Assembly (NCBI GenBank): GCA_964472095.1
Contig: CAYYIV010000011.1
Span: 62,001 to 126,000 of the forward strand
DNA: 64,000 nt
DNA from: Pelagibius sp964472095
GTDB taxonomy: Bacteria > Pseudomonadota > Alphaproteobacteria > Kiloniellales > Kiloniellaceae
Reading direction: 5' to 3'
The notes beneath the pieces were generated by a model that did no database searches, was not told where the DNA came from, and saw only the letters and a list, made by a program, of their open reading frames with translations. Of the stretch, positions 43,428-51,752 are shown in pieces. The position numbers and the translations under genes are program-made. Within the stretch, counting starts at the first letter, position 1. Each line of letters opens with the position of its first letter.

Positions 43428-43739
43428 TTATCCGGTAGGGGTGAAGGGATGCTCGTCGACCACCAGGCGCTTGCGTGTCTTTACGTGGGCCAGGGAGTCG
43501 GCGGCCACTGCCTTGCCGTGGTCGGTGCCGTAGGCGGCCAGCATGGCGTCTTCGCTGTCGAACCACAGCTCGGCGACGCCGTCGTAGTCGCCGTCCGGGT
43601 CGCGCGCGATGTTCACCTGGTAGCGCTTCAGCCCGTCGAGCTTCAGCGCCATCGGCACGTGCTCCTTCAGCATCCAGTCGGCAAAGTCCTGGAGGCTCAT
43701 GCCGTCCTTGCGCTTCAGCAGGATCACCGCCTTGATCAT
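43428..43739 (-). CDS. EthD domain protein
   Basis: The protein has 103 residues; ATG 43739 overlaps the rutR stop as ATGA. It is a single dimeric alpha-beta barrel (EthD) unit: MIKAVILLKRKDG, DWMLKEHVPMALKL and YDGVAELWFDSEDAM. Members bind or convert small hydrophobic or acidic metabolites. Its role beside a pyrimidine regulator is not established. It is likely expressed with rutR. Confidence 0.85.
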   Translation of the reverse strand: MIKAVILLKRKDGMSLQDFADWMLKEHVPMALKLDGLKRYQVNIARDPDGDYDGVAELWFDSEDAMLAAYGTDHGKAVAADSLAHVKTRKRLVVDEHPFTPTG

Positions 43740-44422
43740 GTCTTGCCCGCCTCGTATCGGATGCCGCAGCTGCGCAGCACCATGCGCACGATGGTCTCCG
43801 CCGCCTCGTCGTAGTCGCTGGCGGTCAGCTGGCGCCGCCCGAGCAGGGAGCCGACCTGCACCTCGAAGTCGGCGTAGTGCTGGGTCGCCGCCCAGATCAC
43901 CGAGAAGAGATGCACCGGATCGACCGGCTCTATCTTGCCCGCCGCGGCCCAGGCTTCCAAGACCTTCGCCTTCTCCGTCACCAGGTTGCGCAGCTCGTTC
44001 TTGAGGAAGTCGCGGGTGTGGCGGGCGCCGCGGATCATTTCGTTTGCGTAGACCTTGGAGGCGAGGGGGCGCTCGCGGGAAAGACGGATCTTGGCGCGGA
44101 TGTAGCCGGCGAGCGCCGTCGCCGGGTCGCTCGTCTCGGTGATGCGGTCGAGCTCGCCGAGCCACAGCCCGAGAATGTCCTCCAGCACCGCGGCGTAGAG
44201 CGCCTCCTTGGTGCCGAAGTAATAGTGCACGTTGGCCTTCGGCAGGCCGGCCTTCTTGGCGATGGCGGCGGTGGTGGCTCCGCGGTAGCCCTGGGTCGCG
44301 AAAACCTCCTCGGCGGCGGCCAGGATGAGCGCCCGGTTGCGCACCCGGATGTGCCCCGGGGAGGAGTCGTCCTTCGCCTCGGCTTCCTTCAGCTCGCTGC
44401 CTTTGGCAAGCGCATCTGACAT
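43736..44422 (-). CDS. rutR: TetR-family regulator RutR
   Basis: The protein has 228 residues from ATG 44422 behind TAGGAG. The helix-turn-helix spans about residues 48-70 (TTAAIAKKAGLPKANVHYYF). The ligand domain carries the RutR C-terminal pattern: LGLWLGELD, then EMIRGARHTRDFL and the strongly conserved IWAATQHYADFE. E. coli RutR senses uracil and thymine and binds TTGACCA-N2-TGGTCAA. Two near-copies of that operator lie just upstream, between this gene and preT, so autoregulation and pyrimidine-responsive control of preTA are expected. Confidence 0.92.
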   Translation of the reverse strand: MSDALAKGSELKEAEAKDDSSPGHIRVRNRALILAAAEEVFATQGYRGATTAAIAKKAGLPKANVHYYFGTKEALYAAVLEDILGLWLGELDRITETSDPATALAGYIRAKIRLSRERPLASKVYANEMIRGARHTRDFLKNELRNLVTEKAKVLEAWAAAGKIEPVDPVHLFSVIWAATQHYADFEVQVGSLLGRRQLTASDYDEAAETIVRMVLRSCGIRYEAGKT

Positions 44423-44508
44423 TCGCACTCCTACATTCACGCGAAGATCGGCAGCTAACTCCCAGATTCGCCGCGATTATTTCCTGTCGCGCCGCGGGAA
44501 TCAAAACC

Positions 44509-44522
44509 TGACCGTTTGGTCA
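44509..44522. promoter_or_regulatory. RutR operator 1
   Basis: TGACCGTTTGGTCA is an inverted repeat TGACC-N4-GGTCA, matching the E. coli RutR consensus except at the innermost pair. It lies 22 bp (two helical turns) from operator 2. Confidence 0.75.
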
Positions 44523-44529
44523 AATTTAA

Positions 44530-44559
44530 TTGACCGCTTGGTCAGGACAACGCTACAGT
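44530..44559 (+). promoter_or_regulatory. Candidate preT promoter overlapped by operator 2
   Basis: TTGACC at 44530-44535 and TACAGT at 44554-44559, spaced by 18 bases, resemble sigma-70 hexamers (five and four matches). The -35 lies inside operator 2, so a bound repressor would block polymerase. Confidence 0.45.
44531..44544. promoter_or_regulatory. RutR operator 2
   Basis: TGACCGCTTGGTCA has the same TGACC-N4-GGTCA pattern as operator 1. It overlaps the proposed -35 element of preT. Confidence 0.75.
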
Positions 44560-44625
44560 CTTTGGCGACAAGGACGCAAGATGCCGTAAAGAGCATTTGC
44601 ATCCAAATGATCGGGGAGATCGAGG

Positions 44626-45972
44626 ATGGGAAACCAGCCGGACATCCGCGCCGGGCGTTTGGCGGACTCCGCCTACGCGGAGAATTTCAGCGACGTGCAT
44701 CCACCGCTCGACCGCAAGGCGGCGCTGGTCGAGGCCAGCCGCTGCTATTTCTGCTACGACGCGCCCTGCATCGAGGCCTGCCCGACGGGCATCGACATCC
44801 CGAGCTTCATCCGCAAGATCTCGACGGACAACGTCCGCGGCGCGGCGCAGGACATTCTGGAGGAGAACATCCTCGGCGGCGCCTGCGCGCGGGTCTGCCC
44901 GACCGAGGTGCTCTGCCAGCAGGCCTGCGTGCGCAACGCGCAGGAGGCCAAGCCGGTGCAGATCGGCCTGCTGCAGCGCTATGCCACCGACGCGGTCATG
45001 GACTCCGCTGCGCACCCCTTCAGCCGCGCCGCGCCGACCGGCAAGCGGGTCGCGGTGGTCGGTGCCGGGCCGGCGGGCCTCGCCTGCGCCCACCGCCTCG
45101 CCATGCGCGGCCACGACGTGGTGATCCTGGAGGCGCGGCCGAAGCCGGGCGGCCTCAACGAATACGGCATCGCCGCCTACAAGGTGTCCGACAGCTTCGC
45201 CCAGCGCGAGGTCGGCTTCCTGCTCGCCATCGGCGGCATCGAGATCCGCAACGGCCAGGCGCTCGGCCGCGACTTCTCGCTTGGCGACCTCCGGCGCGAC
45301 TACGACGCGGTGTTCCTCGGCCTCGGCCTCGGCAGCGTCCGCGCCCTCGGCCTGCAGGGCGAGGACCTCGAAGGGGTCTACGACGCCGTCGACTTCATCG
45401 CCGAGCTGCGCCAGGCGGCGGACCTCAGCGCCCTGCCGGTCGGCCGCGAGGTGGTGGTGATCGGCGGCGGCAACACCGCCATCGACATCGCGGTGCAGTG
45501 CAAGCGCCTCGGCGCCGAGGACGTCACCCTGGTCTACCGCCGCGGCCCGGAAACGATGTCGGCGACGCACCACGAGCAGGACTTCGCGCAGACCAACGGC
45601 GTGAAGATCAAGCACTGGGCGCGGCCGCACGGCCTGGCGGGCGAGGGCGGGCGGCTCAAGGCCGTAACCTTCGAGTACACCCGCCTGCAGGGTGACCGCC
45701 TCGTCGGCACCGGCGAGACCTTCACCCTGGCGGCCGATATGCTGTTCAAGGCCATCGGCCAGACCCTGAGCCCGCTGCCGCAAGCCAACGGCGGCAGCGA
45801 GGTGCTGGAGATGGTCGGCGACCGCATATCCGTCGACCAGGCGCGGCGCAGCTCGCTGCCCGACGTCTGGGCCGGCGGCGACTGTGTCGGCATCAGCGAG
45901 GACCTGACCGTCGCGGCGGTGCAGGATGGCAAGCTGGCGGCGGAGGCGATCGACGCCTTCCTGCGCCGCTGA
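44626..45972 (+). CDS. preT: NAD-dependent dihydropyrimidine dehydrogenase subunit PreT
   Basis: The protein has 448 residues from ATG 44626, preceded by GGGGAG. It passes electrons from NADH through FAD to PreA for reduction of uracil and thymine to their 5,6-dihydro forms. The N-terminal Fe-S domain has cysteines 40, 43, 48 and 52 (CYFCYDAPCIEAC) and a second set in CARVCPTEVLCQQAC. The FAD fold VVGAGPAGLACA is near residue 143, and the NAD site VVIGGGNTAID near 276. It starts the plus-strand pyrimidine operon, opposite rutR. Confidence 0.95.
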   Translation: MGNQPDIRAGRLADSAYAENFSDVHPPLDRKAALVEASRCYFCYDAPCIEACPTGIDIPSFIRKISTDNVRGAAQDILEENILGGACARVCPTEVLCQQACVRNAQEAKPVQIGLLQRYATDAVMDSAAHPFSRAAPTGKRVAVVGAGPAGLACAHRLAMRGHDVVILEARPKPGGLNEYGIAAYKVSDSFAQREVGFLLAIGGIEIRNGQALGRDFSLGDLRRDYDAVFLGLGLGSVRALGLQGEDLEGVYDAVDFIAELRQAADLSALPVGREVVVIGGGNTAIDIAVQCKRLGAEDVTLVYRRGPETMSATHHEQDFAQTNGVKIKHWARPHGLAGEGGRLKAVTFEYTRLQGDRLVGTGETFTLAADMLFKAIGQTLSPLPQANGGSEVLEMVGDRISVDQARRSSLPDVWAGGDCVGISEDLTVAAVQDGKLAAEAIDAFLRR

Positions 45973-45993
45973 GTCAATCAAGGGAGACGAGAG

Positions 45994-47271
45994 ATGGCTG
46001 ATCTGCGTTGCGACATCGCCGGCGTGAAGTCGCCCAATCCCTTCTGGCTGGCTTCCGCGCCGCCGACCGACAAGGAATACAACGTGGTGCGCGCCTTCAA
46101 GGCGGGTTGGGGCGGCGTCGTGTGGAAGACCCTCGGCGAGGATCCGCCGGTGGTGAACGTCTCCTCGCGCTACGGCGCCATGAGCTACAACGGCACCCGC
46201 ATGGCGGGCTTCAACAACATCGAGCTGATCACCGACCGGCCGCTGGAGGTGAACCTGCGCGAGATCAAGCAGGTCAAGCGCGACTGGCCGGACCGCGCCA
46301 TGGTGGTCTCGCTGATGGTGCCCTGCGAGGAGGAGAACTGGCGCGCCATTCTGGCCCGGGTCGAGGAGACCGGCGCCGACGCGGTGGAGCTGAACTTCGG
46401 CTGCCCGCACGGCATGTCGGAGCGCGGCATGGGATCTGCCGTCGGCCAGGTGCCGGAATACATCGAAATGGTGACCCGCTGGTGCAAGGCGCACACCCGC
46501 ATGCCGGTCTTCGTGAAGCTGACGCCCAACGTGACCAACGTCCTCGGCCCGGCGCGCGCGGCCAAGGCGGGCGGTGCCGATGCGGTCTCCCTCATCAACA
46601 CCATCAACTCCATCATGTCGGTCGACCTCGACCTCATGGCGCCGACCCCCGTCGTCGGCGGCAAGGGCACCCACGGCGGCTACTGCGGCCCGGCGGTGAA
46701 GCCCATCGCCCTGCACATGGTGGCCGAGATCGCGCGCCACCCGGACTGTGCCGGCCTGCCGATCTCCGGCATCGGCGGCATCTCCAACTGGCGTGATGCG
46801 GTGGAGTTCATGACCCTGGGCGCGGGCTCGGTGCAGGTCTGCACCGCGGCCATGCACAAGGGCTTCAAGATCGTCGAGGACATGATCGACGGCCTTGGCT
46901 ACTGGATGGACGAGAAGGGCTACAAGACCCTCGGCGACTTCCGCGCCGCGGCGATTCCCAACGTCACCGACTGGCAGTATCTCGACATGAACTACGAGAT
47001 CATTGCGCGGATCGACCAAGACCTCTGCATCAAGTGCGGTCTCTGCCACATCGCCTGCGAGGACACCTCGCACCAGGCCATCGCCGCCGGGAAGGCGGAG
47101 GGGCTGCGGCGCTACGAGGTGATCGACAAGGAATGCGTCGGCTGTAACCTCTGCATGCACGTCTGCCCGGTCGAGGGCTGTATCACCATGGTCGAGGTGG
47201 AGAACGGCAAGGGCTACATGAACTGGAAGGAAGACCCGCGCAATCCGATGAGTCAGAAGGCAGCAGAGTAG
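45994..47271 (+). CDS. preA: NAD-dependent dihydropyrimidine dehydrogenase subunit PreA
   Basis: The protein has 425 residues. It has a dihydroorotate-dehydrogenase-like FMN barrel (NPFWLASAPPTD, FNNIELITDRPLE, ELNFGCPHGMSERGMG, FVKLTPNV, GIGGISNW) and two C-terminal 4Fe-4S clusters: CIKCGLCHIAC near 346-356 and CVGCNLCMHVC near 383-393. It contains the pyrimidine site; electrons come from PreT. It lies 21 bp after preT with a GGGAGA ribosome site. Confidence 0.95.
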   Translation: MADLRCDIAGVKSPNPFWLASAPPTDKEYNVVRAFKAGWGGVVWKTLGEDPPVVNVSSRYGAMSYNGTRMAGFNNIELITDRPLEVNLREIKQVKRDWPDRAMVVSLMVPCEEENWRAILARVEETGADAVELNFGCPHGMSERGMGSAVGQVPEYIEMVTRWCKAHTRMPVFVKLTPNVTNVLGPARAAKAGGADAVSLINTINSIMSVDLDLMAPTPVVGGKGTHGGYCGPAVKPIALHMVAEIARHPDCAGLPISGIGGISNWRDAVEFMTLGAGSVQVCTAAMHKGFKIVEDMIDGLGYWMDEKGYKTLGDFRAAAIPNVTDWQYLDMNYEIIARIDQDLCIKCGLCHIACEDTSHQAIAAGKAEGLRRYEVIDKECVGCNLCMHVCPVEGCITMVEVENGKGYMNWKEDPRNPMSQKAAE

Positions 47272-47283
47272 GGAAGGCAAGCG

Positions 47284-48522
47284 ATGAACGTGAAGAACCT
47301 GAAGGTCAACGGCGACCGTCTGTGGGACAGCCTGATGGAGATGGCGAAGATCGGCCCGGGTGTGGCCGGCGGCAATTGCCGCCTGGCGCTCAGCGACTTC
47401 GACCGCGAGGGGCGCGACCTCTTCGTGCGCTGGTGCCAGGAGGCGGGCTGCTCCATTACCGTCGACAAGATGGGCAACATCTTCGCGCGGCGGCCCGGCA
47501 GCGATCCCTCCCTGCCGCCGGTGACCACCGGCAGCCATCTCGACACCCAGCCGACCGGCGGCAAGTTCGACGGCGTCTTCGGGGTCTTGGCCGGGCTGGA
47601 GGTCATTCGCACCCTGAACGACAACGACATCGAGACGGCGGCCCCCGTCGAGGTGGCGGTCTGGACCAACGAGGAGGGCTCGCGCTTCGCCCCGGCAATG
47701 GTGGCCTCCGGTGTCTTCGCCGGGGTCTTCGACCTCGACTACGGACACTCGCGCGCCGACGTCGACGGCAAGACCATCGGCGACGAGCTGAAGCGCATCG
47801 GCTACCTCGGCGACGAGACGCCGGGCGCGCACCCGATCCGTGCCTTCTTCGAGGCCCACATCGAGCAGGGGCCGATCCTGGAGGCGGAGAAGAAGACCAT
47901 CGGCGTGGTGACCGGGGCCCAGGGCCAGCGCTGGTTCGAGGTGACCCTGACCGGCTCGGAGTCTCATGCCGGCACCACACCGATGAACCGCCGCCGGGAC
48001 GCTCTGGTCGCCGCCTCCAAGCTGATCACCACGGTGAACGAGATCTCGCTCGCCCATCCTCCGCACGCGGTCAGCACCGTCGGCATGATGCAGGTCAGCC
48101 CGAACTCGCGGAACACCATTCCGGGCAGCGTCTTCCTGACCGTCGACCTGCGCCATCCCGACGACGAGATCCTGAGCAAGATGGAGGCGGAGCTGCACGC
48201 CGCCTGTGCCCAGATCTGCGGGCCGGCGAAGATCGAGGCCGACGTCGACATGATCTGGTATTCGCCGCCCATCGTCTTCGACAAGGACTGCGTCGCGGCG
48301 GTGAAGCAGGCCGCCGGCGCGGCCGGCTACGGCAACATGGAGATGATCTCCGGTGCCGGGCACGACGCTTGCTACGTCAGCCGGGTGGCGCCGACCGCGA
48401 TGATCTTCGTGCCCTGCGAGGAAGGCGTCAGCCATAACGAGAGCGAAAGCGCCACCCCGGAAGACCTGGCGGCGGGCTGCAACGTACTGCTCTATGCCAT
48501 GCTGGAGCGGGCGAGTGCTTGA
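47284..48522 (+). CDS. Zn-dependent carbamoylase (beta-ureidopropionase / N-carbamoyl-beta-alanine amidohydrolase)
   Basis: The protein has 412 residues in the M20 amidase/hydantoinase group. Metal-binding and catalytic segments are GSHLDTQPTGGKFDG, WTNEEGSRFAPAM, HIEQGPILE and GAGHDACY. It removes the carbamoyl group from N-carbamoyl-beta-alanine to give beta-alanine, CO2 and ammonia, the third step after PreTA and dihydropyrimidinase. It is 12 bp after preA. L-N-carbamoylase or allantoate-type activities belong to the same family; the operon decides in favour of the pyrimidine substrate. Confidence 0.93.
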   Translation: MNVKNLKVNGDRLWDSLMEMAKIGPGVAGGNCRLALSDFDREGRDLFVRWCQEAGCSITVDKMGNIFARRPGSDPSLPPVTTGSHLDTQPTGGKFDGVFGVLAGLEVIRTLNDNDIETAAPVEVAVWTNEEGSRFAPAMVASGVFAGVFDLDYGHSRADVDGKTIGDELKRIGYLGDETPGAHPIRAFFEAHIEQGPILEAEKKTIGVVTGAQGQRWFEVTLTGSESHAGTTPMNRRRDALVAASKLITTVNEISLAHPPHAVSTVGMMQVSPNSRNTIPGSVFLTVDLRHPDDEILSKMEAELHAACAQICGPAKIEADVDMIWYSPPIVFDKDCVAAVKQAAGAAGYGNMEMISGAGHDACYVSRVAPTAMIFVPCEEGVSHNESESATPEDLAAGCNVLLYAMLERASA

Positions 48523-48574
48523 CCTTTCAGCTAAGTCTGCGGCCGTCGCACCAGCGGTTCCATCTACTCCTCTC

Positions 48575-48661
48575 GTCACCCTCGGGCTTGTCCCGAGGGT
48601 CCATGGCGCCGTCTGGCGCCCCGCCTCTCAGATGGACCCTCGCAACAAGTGCGAGGGTGAC
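48575..48661. repeat. Palindromic intergenic repeat, family B copy 1
   Basis: An 87-bp unit beginning GTCACCCTCGG and ending GCGAGGGTGAC, so the ends are inverted repeats; the middle is CCATGG-type with a GGCGCC core. It lies between the carbamoylase and ABC transporter genes. The operon may read through it. Confidence 0.8.
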
Positions 48662-48763
48662 ACTTTGGGAGTGTCGGCGTTTGCGCGATACCTGCTCTCT
48701 TTCCTTTGCGCGCCGCGCAACAGATGTGTGAATGTCGTAGCCGCCCTGGGAGGGAGCTAGGCA

Positions 48764-49609
48764 ATGGCAGTCGAGGCGGTGATGCAGCAGGAAAGGGCGG
48801 TCGCAGTGCCGGCACCGGCAGCAGAGGCCGGAAAACCTGTCATAGAGGTTGAAGATCTCTCGCTAACCTTCGAAACGGCCGACGGTCCCGTCTTCGCACT
48901 CTCCGAGGTGAACCTCACCGTGCGAGCCGGGGATTTCGTCTCCTTCATCGGTCCCTCGGGCTGCGGCAAGACCACCCTGCTGCGCGTCATCGCCGACCTC
49001 GAGCGCCAGACGGCGGGGCGGATTTCCGTCAACGGCGTCTCGCCGGAGGCAGCACGGCTGGCGCGCGCCTACGGCTACGTCTTCCAGGCGCCGGCGCTCT
49101 ATCCCTGGCGCACGGTGGACCGCAACGTCATGCTGCCGCTGGAGATCATGGGGCTCAGCGCGGCGGAGCGGCGGGAGCGGGCCGCGCGCTACCTGGAGCT
49201 GGTGAACCTCAAAGGCTTCGAGAAGAAGTTCCCCTGGCAGCTGTCCGGCGGCATGCAGCAGCGCGTCTCCATCGCCCGCGCGCTCTGCTTCGAGCCCGAG
49301 CTGCTGCTGATGGACGAGCCCTTCGGTGCCCTCGACGAGATCACCCGCGACCATCTGAACGAGCAGCTGCTGCGCCTCTGGGAGCGTACCGGCAAGACGG
49401 TGGTCTTCGTCACACACTCGATCCCGGAGGCGGTCTTCCTTTCCTCGAAGATCGTGGTGATGTCGCCACGCCCGGGCCGCATCATCGACGTCATCGACTG
49501 CAACCTGCCGCGCGACCGCACCCTCGACATCCGCGAGAGCGGCGACTTCGCGGAGATCGCCCAGCGGGTCCGCGCGGGACTGCGTGCGGGGCACAGCTAT
49601 GACGACTGA
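48764..49609 (+). CDS. ABC transporter ATP-binding protein, NitT/TauT type
   Basis: The protein has 281 residues. Walker A GPSGCGKTT is at residues 63-71, the Q-loop in VFQAPALYPW, the signature LSGGMQQR, Walker B LLLMDEPFG and the H-loop THSIPE. The IDV-DCNLPRDR tail is typical of the SsuB/TauB/ThiZ group. It powers uptake with the two permeases and the NMT1-type binding protein that follow. Location after the pyrimidine operon suggests a pyrimidine or pyrimidine-like substrate, which is inference. Confidence 0.93.
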   Translation: MAVEAVMQQERAVAVPAPAAEAGKPVIEVEDLSLTFETADGPVFALSEVNLTVRAGDFVSFIGPSGCGKTTLLRVIADLERQTAGRISVNGVSPEAARLARAYGYVFQAPALYPWRTVDRNVMLPLEIMGLSAAERRERAARYLELVNLKGFEKKFPWQLSGGMQQRVSIARALCFEPELLLMDEPFGALDEITRDHLNEQLLRLWERTGKTVVFVTHSIPEAVFLSSKIVVMSPRPGRIIDVIDCNLPRDRTLDIRESGDFAEIAQRVRAGLRAGHSYDD

Positions 49610-50525
49610 GGCGCTGTCAGCGCCTCGTGCCGGCGGACAGGGACTGCTCGCCCGCGCCTTCGCCGGCCGCGGCGGCCCGATCGCCGTGGTCTGCCTGGCG
49701 ATCCTGGTGCTGTGGTATCTTGGCGCCGTGTGGCTGAACGCGCCTGTGCTGATCGACGGCTACGAGCGGCGCGGCGAGGACTGGACGATGACGCGGCTCG
49801 CCGGTGACGCCATGGCCATGGAGCGACCGATTCTGCCGGCGCCGCACCAGGTGGTGGCTGAGCTCGACAAGTCCATCCTCGGCTATCCCGTCACCTCCAA
49901 GCGCAGCCTCCTCTACCATGCCTGGGTGACGCTCTCCTCGACGCTGCTGGGCTTCGTCATGGGCACGGCGCTGGGCGTTGTCCTGGCCGTCGGCATCGTC
50001 CACGTGAATACCCTCGACCGCAGCCTGCTGCCCTGGGTGATCGCCTCGCAGACCATCCCCATCCTCGCCATCGCGCCGATGATCATCGTGGTGCTGGGCA
50101 ACATCGGCTTCACCGGCCTGGTGCCCAAGGCGCTGATCTCCATGTATCTCTGCTTCTTCCCGGTCGCCATCGGCATGGTCAAGGGGCTGCGCTCGCCCGA
50201 CCCGCTGCAGCGCGATCTCCTGCGCACCTACAGCGCCAACACCAACCAGGTGTTCTGGAAGCTGCGCTGGCCTTCCTCGATGCCCTTCCTCTTCGCCAGC
50301 CTGAAGGTCGCCATCGCGATCTCCCTGGTCGGCGCCATCGTCGGCGAGCTGCCGACCGGCGCCCAGGCCGGGATCGGCGCGCGCCTGCTGGTCGGCTCCT
50401 ATTACGGCCAGACGGTGCAGATCTGGGCCGCGCTCCTGACCGCCGCGGCCATGGCCGGCCTGCTGGTCGCCGCCATGGGCTGGCTGGAGCGTCTGGCGCT
50501 CAAGCGCATGGGGGCGCAGCCATGA
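49599..50525 (+). CDS. ABC transporter permease, NitT/TauT type, first subunit
   Basis: The protein has 308 residues from ATG 49599, overlapping the ATPase gene by 11 bases. It has about six membrane helices; the BPD permease region has the EAA-like loop DLLRTYSANTNQVFWKLRWP. A 50-residue polar segment (near residues 50-95, rich in charged residues, GYERRGEDW) follows the first helix and is longer than usual for the family. It pairs with the next permease. Confidence 0.92.
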   Translation: MTTEALSAPRAGGQGLLARAFAGRGGPIAVVCLAILVLWYLGAVWLNAPVLIDGYERRGEDWTMTRLAGDAMAMERPILPAPHQVVAELDKSILGYPVTSKRSLLYHAWVTLSSTLLGFVMGTALGVVLAVGIVHVNTLDRSLLPWVIASQTIPILAIAPMIIVVLGNIGFTGLVPKALISMYLCFFPVAIGMVKGLRSPDPLQRDLLRTYSANTNQVFWKLRWPSSMPFLFASLKVAIAISLVGAIVGELPTGAQAGIGARLLVGSYYGQTVQIWAALLTAAAMAGLLVAAMGWLERLALKRMGAQP

Positions 50526-51679
50526 GCCTTGCCCTCGCCTGGCGCGAAGAGCGTTCCGCCCTGCTGGCGGCGCTCTGCATGCTGCTGGCGCTTGCCCTGC
50601 CGGTCGGTCACGACGCGGCCGGGGCGTCGCTCGGCTGGTTCGCCCGGGCGATCCTGCCGGTCGCCTGGCTGCTGACTTTCCTGGCGGCGGCCGGCCAGGC
50701 AGCGCTGGTGGGACGGGGCCTCGCCGTGGGCCTGCTGCTGACCCTGGTGGCGATTCTGGGTGCCGCGGCGCCGCTGGCAGCGATCAGCCTGCAGGCCTCC
50801 GAAGGCGGCGTCATCGGCTTCACCGCGCCGGGCATCTGGGTCTTCGTCCTCGGCCTCGGCTTCCTGGTGTGGCGGGCGCTCGGGCTGCTCTCCGACGCCG
50901 CCTCGCAGAAGGAGGCGCCGCGCGCCCTCGGCCTGCTGGTGCCGGCGCTCTTCGGCGCCTGGCTGCTCTACCTGTGGCAGGTCGGCGTCACCGGCTTCGG
51001 CGTGCCCTCGGTGCTGCTGCCTTCACCGGCCCTGATCGGCGCGGTCTTCGCGGCCTCGACCGGCACCCTCTGGGCCGACTTCTACCAGACCTTCCTGAAG
51101 TCGGTGCTCTCCGGCTATGCGCTGGGCTGCGGCAGTGGCTTCCTGGTCGCGCTGCTGGTCGACCGCGTGCCCTTCCTGCAGCGCGGCCTGCTGCCGCTCG
51201 GCAACTTCGTCTCGGCGCTGCCCATCGTCGGCGTGGCGCCGATCATGGTCATGTGGTTCGGCTTCGACTGGCAGTCCAAAGCGGCGGTGGTGGTCATCAT
51301 GACCTTCTTCCCGATGCTGGTGAATACCATCGCGGGCCTGCACGCCACCCAGGCCATGGAGCGCGACCTCATGCGCTCTTACGCCGCCAGCTACCTGCAG
51401 ACGCTGGTGCGGGTCAGGCTGCCCAATGCGCTGCCGTTCATTTTCAACGCCCTCAAGATCAACTCGACCCTTGCGCTGATCGGCGCCATCGTGGCCGAAT
51501 TCTTCGGCACGCCCATCGTCGGCATGGGGTTCAGGATCTCGACGGAGATCGGCCGCATGAACGTGGAGATGGTCTGGGCGACCATCGCCGTGGCTGCGGT
51601 CGCCGGTTCCCTGTTCTACGGCCTGCTGGCGCTTGCCGAGCGGGCCACCACCTTCTGGCATCCGTCCTACCGGCAGTGA
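50522..51679 (+). CDS. ABC transporter permease, NitT/TauT type, second subunit
   Basis: The protein has 385 residues; ATG 50522 overlaps the preceding stop as ATGA. The N-terminal 130 residues form four or so additional membrane helices not found in ordinary SsuC/TauC proteins. The C-terminal part is the standard BPD domain, with LLPSPALIGAVF, PIVGVAPIMVMWFG and the EAA loop DLMRSYAASYLQTLVRVRLP. The two different permeases imply a heterodimeric channel. Confidence 0.92.
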   Translation: MSLALAWREERSALLAALCMLLALALPVGHDAAGASLGWFARAILPVAWLLTFLAAAGQAALVGRGLAVGLLLTLVAILGAAAPLAAISLQASEGGVIGFTAPGIWVFVLGLGFLVWRALGLLSDAASQKEAPRALGLLVPALFGAWLLYLWQVGVTGFGVPSVLLPSPALIGAVFAASTGTLWADFYQTFLKSVLSGYALGCGSGFLVALLVDRVPFLQRGLLPLGNFVSALPIVGVAPIMVMWFGFDWQSKAAVVVIMTFFPMLVNTIAGLHATQAMERDLMRSYAASYLQTLVRVRLPNALPFIFNALKINSTLALIGAIVAEFFGTPIVGMGFRISTEIGRMNVEMVWATIAVAAVAGSLFYGLLALAERATTFWHPSYRQ

Positions 51680-51752
51680 GGCGCATGGCCGTGCGGGGAC
51701 AACCCAGGACCAGGTATTGCAACGAAGCTTCACGAAGAAGAGGAGAGGCTAA

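Noticed and set aside
44542..48579. A 1345-codon open frame antisense to preT, preA and the carbamoylase
   Set aside because: It mirrors strongly G/C-ended codons of the plus-strand genes, has a His/Arg/Ala/Gly-biased composition with no domain, and the sense genes carry full family motifs.
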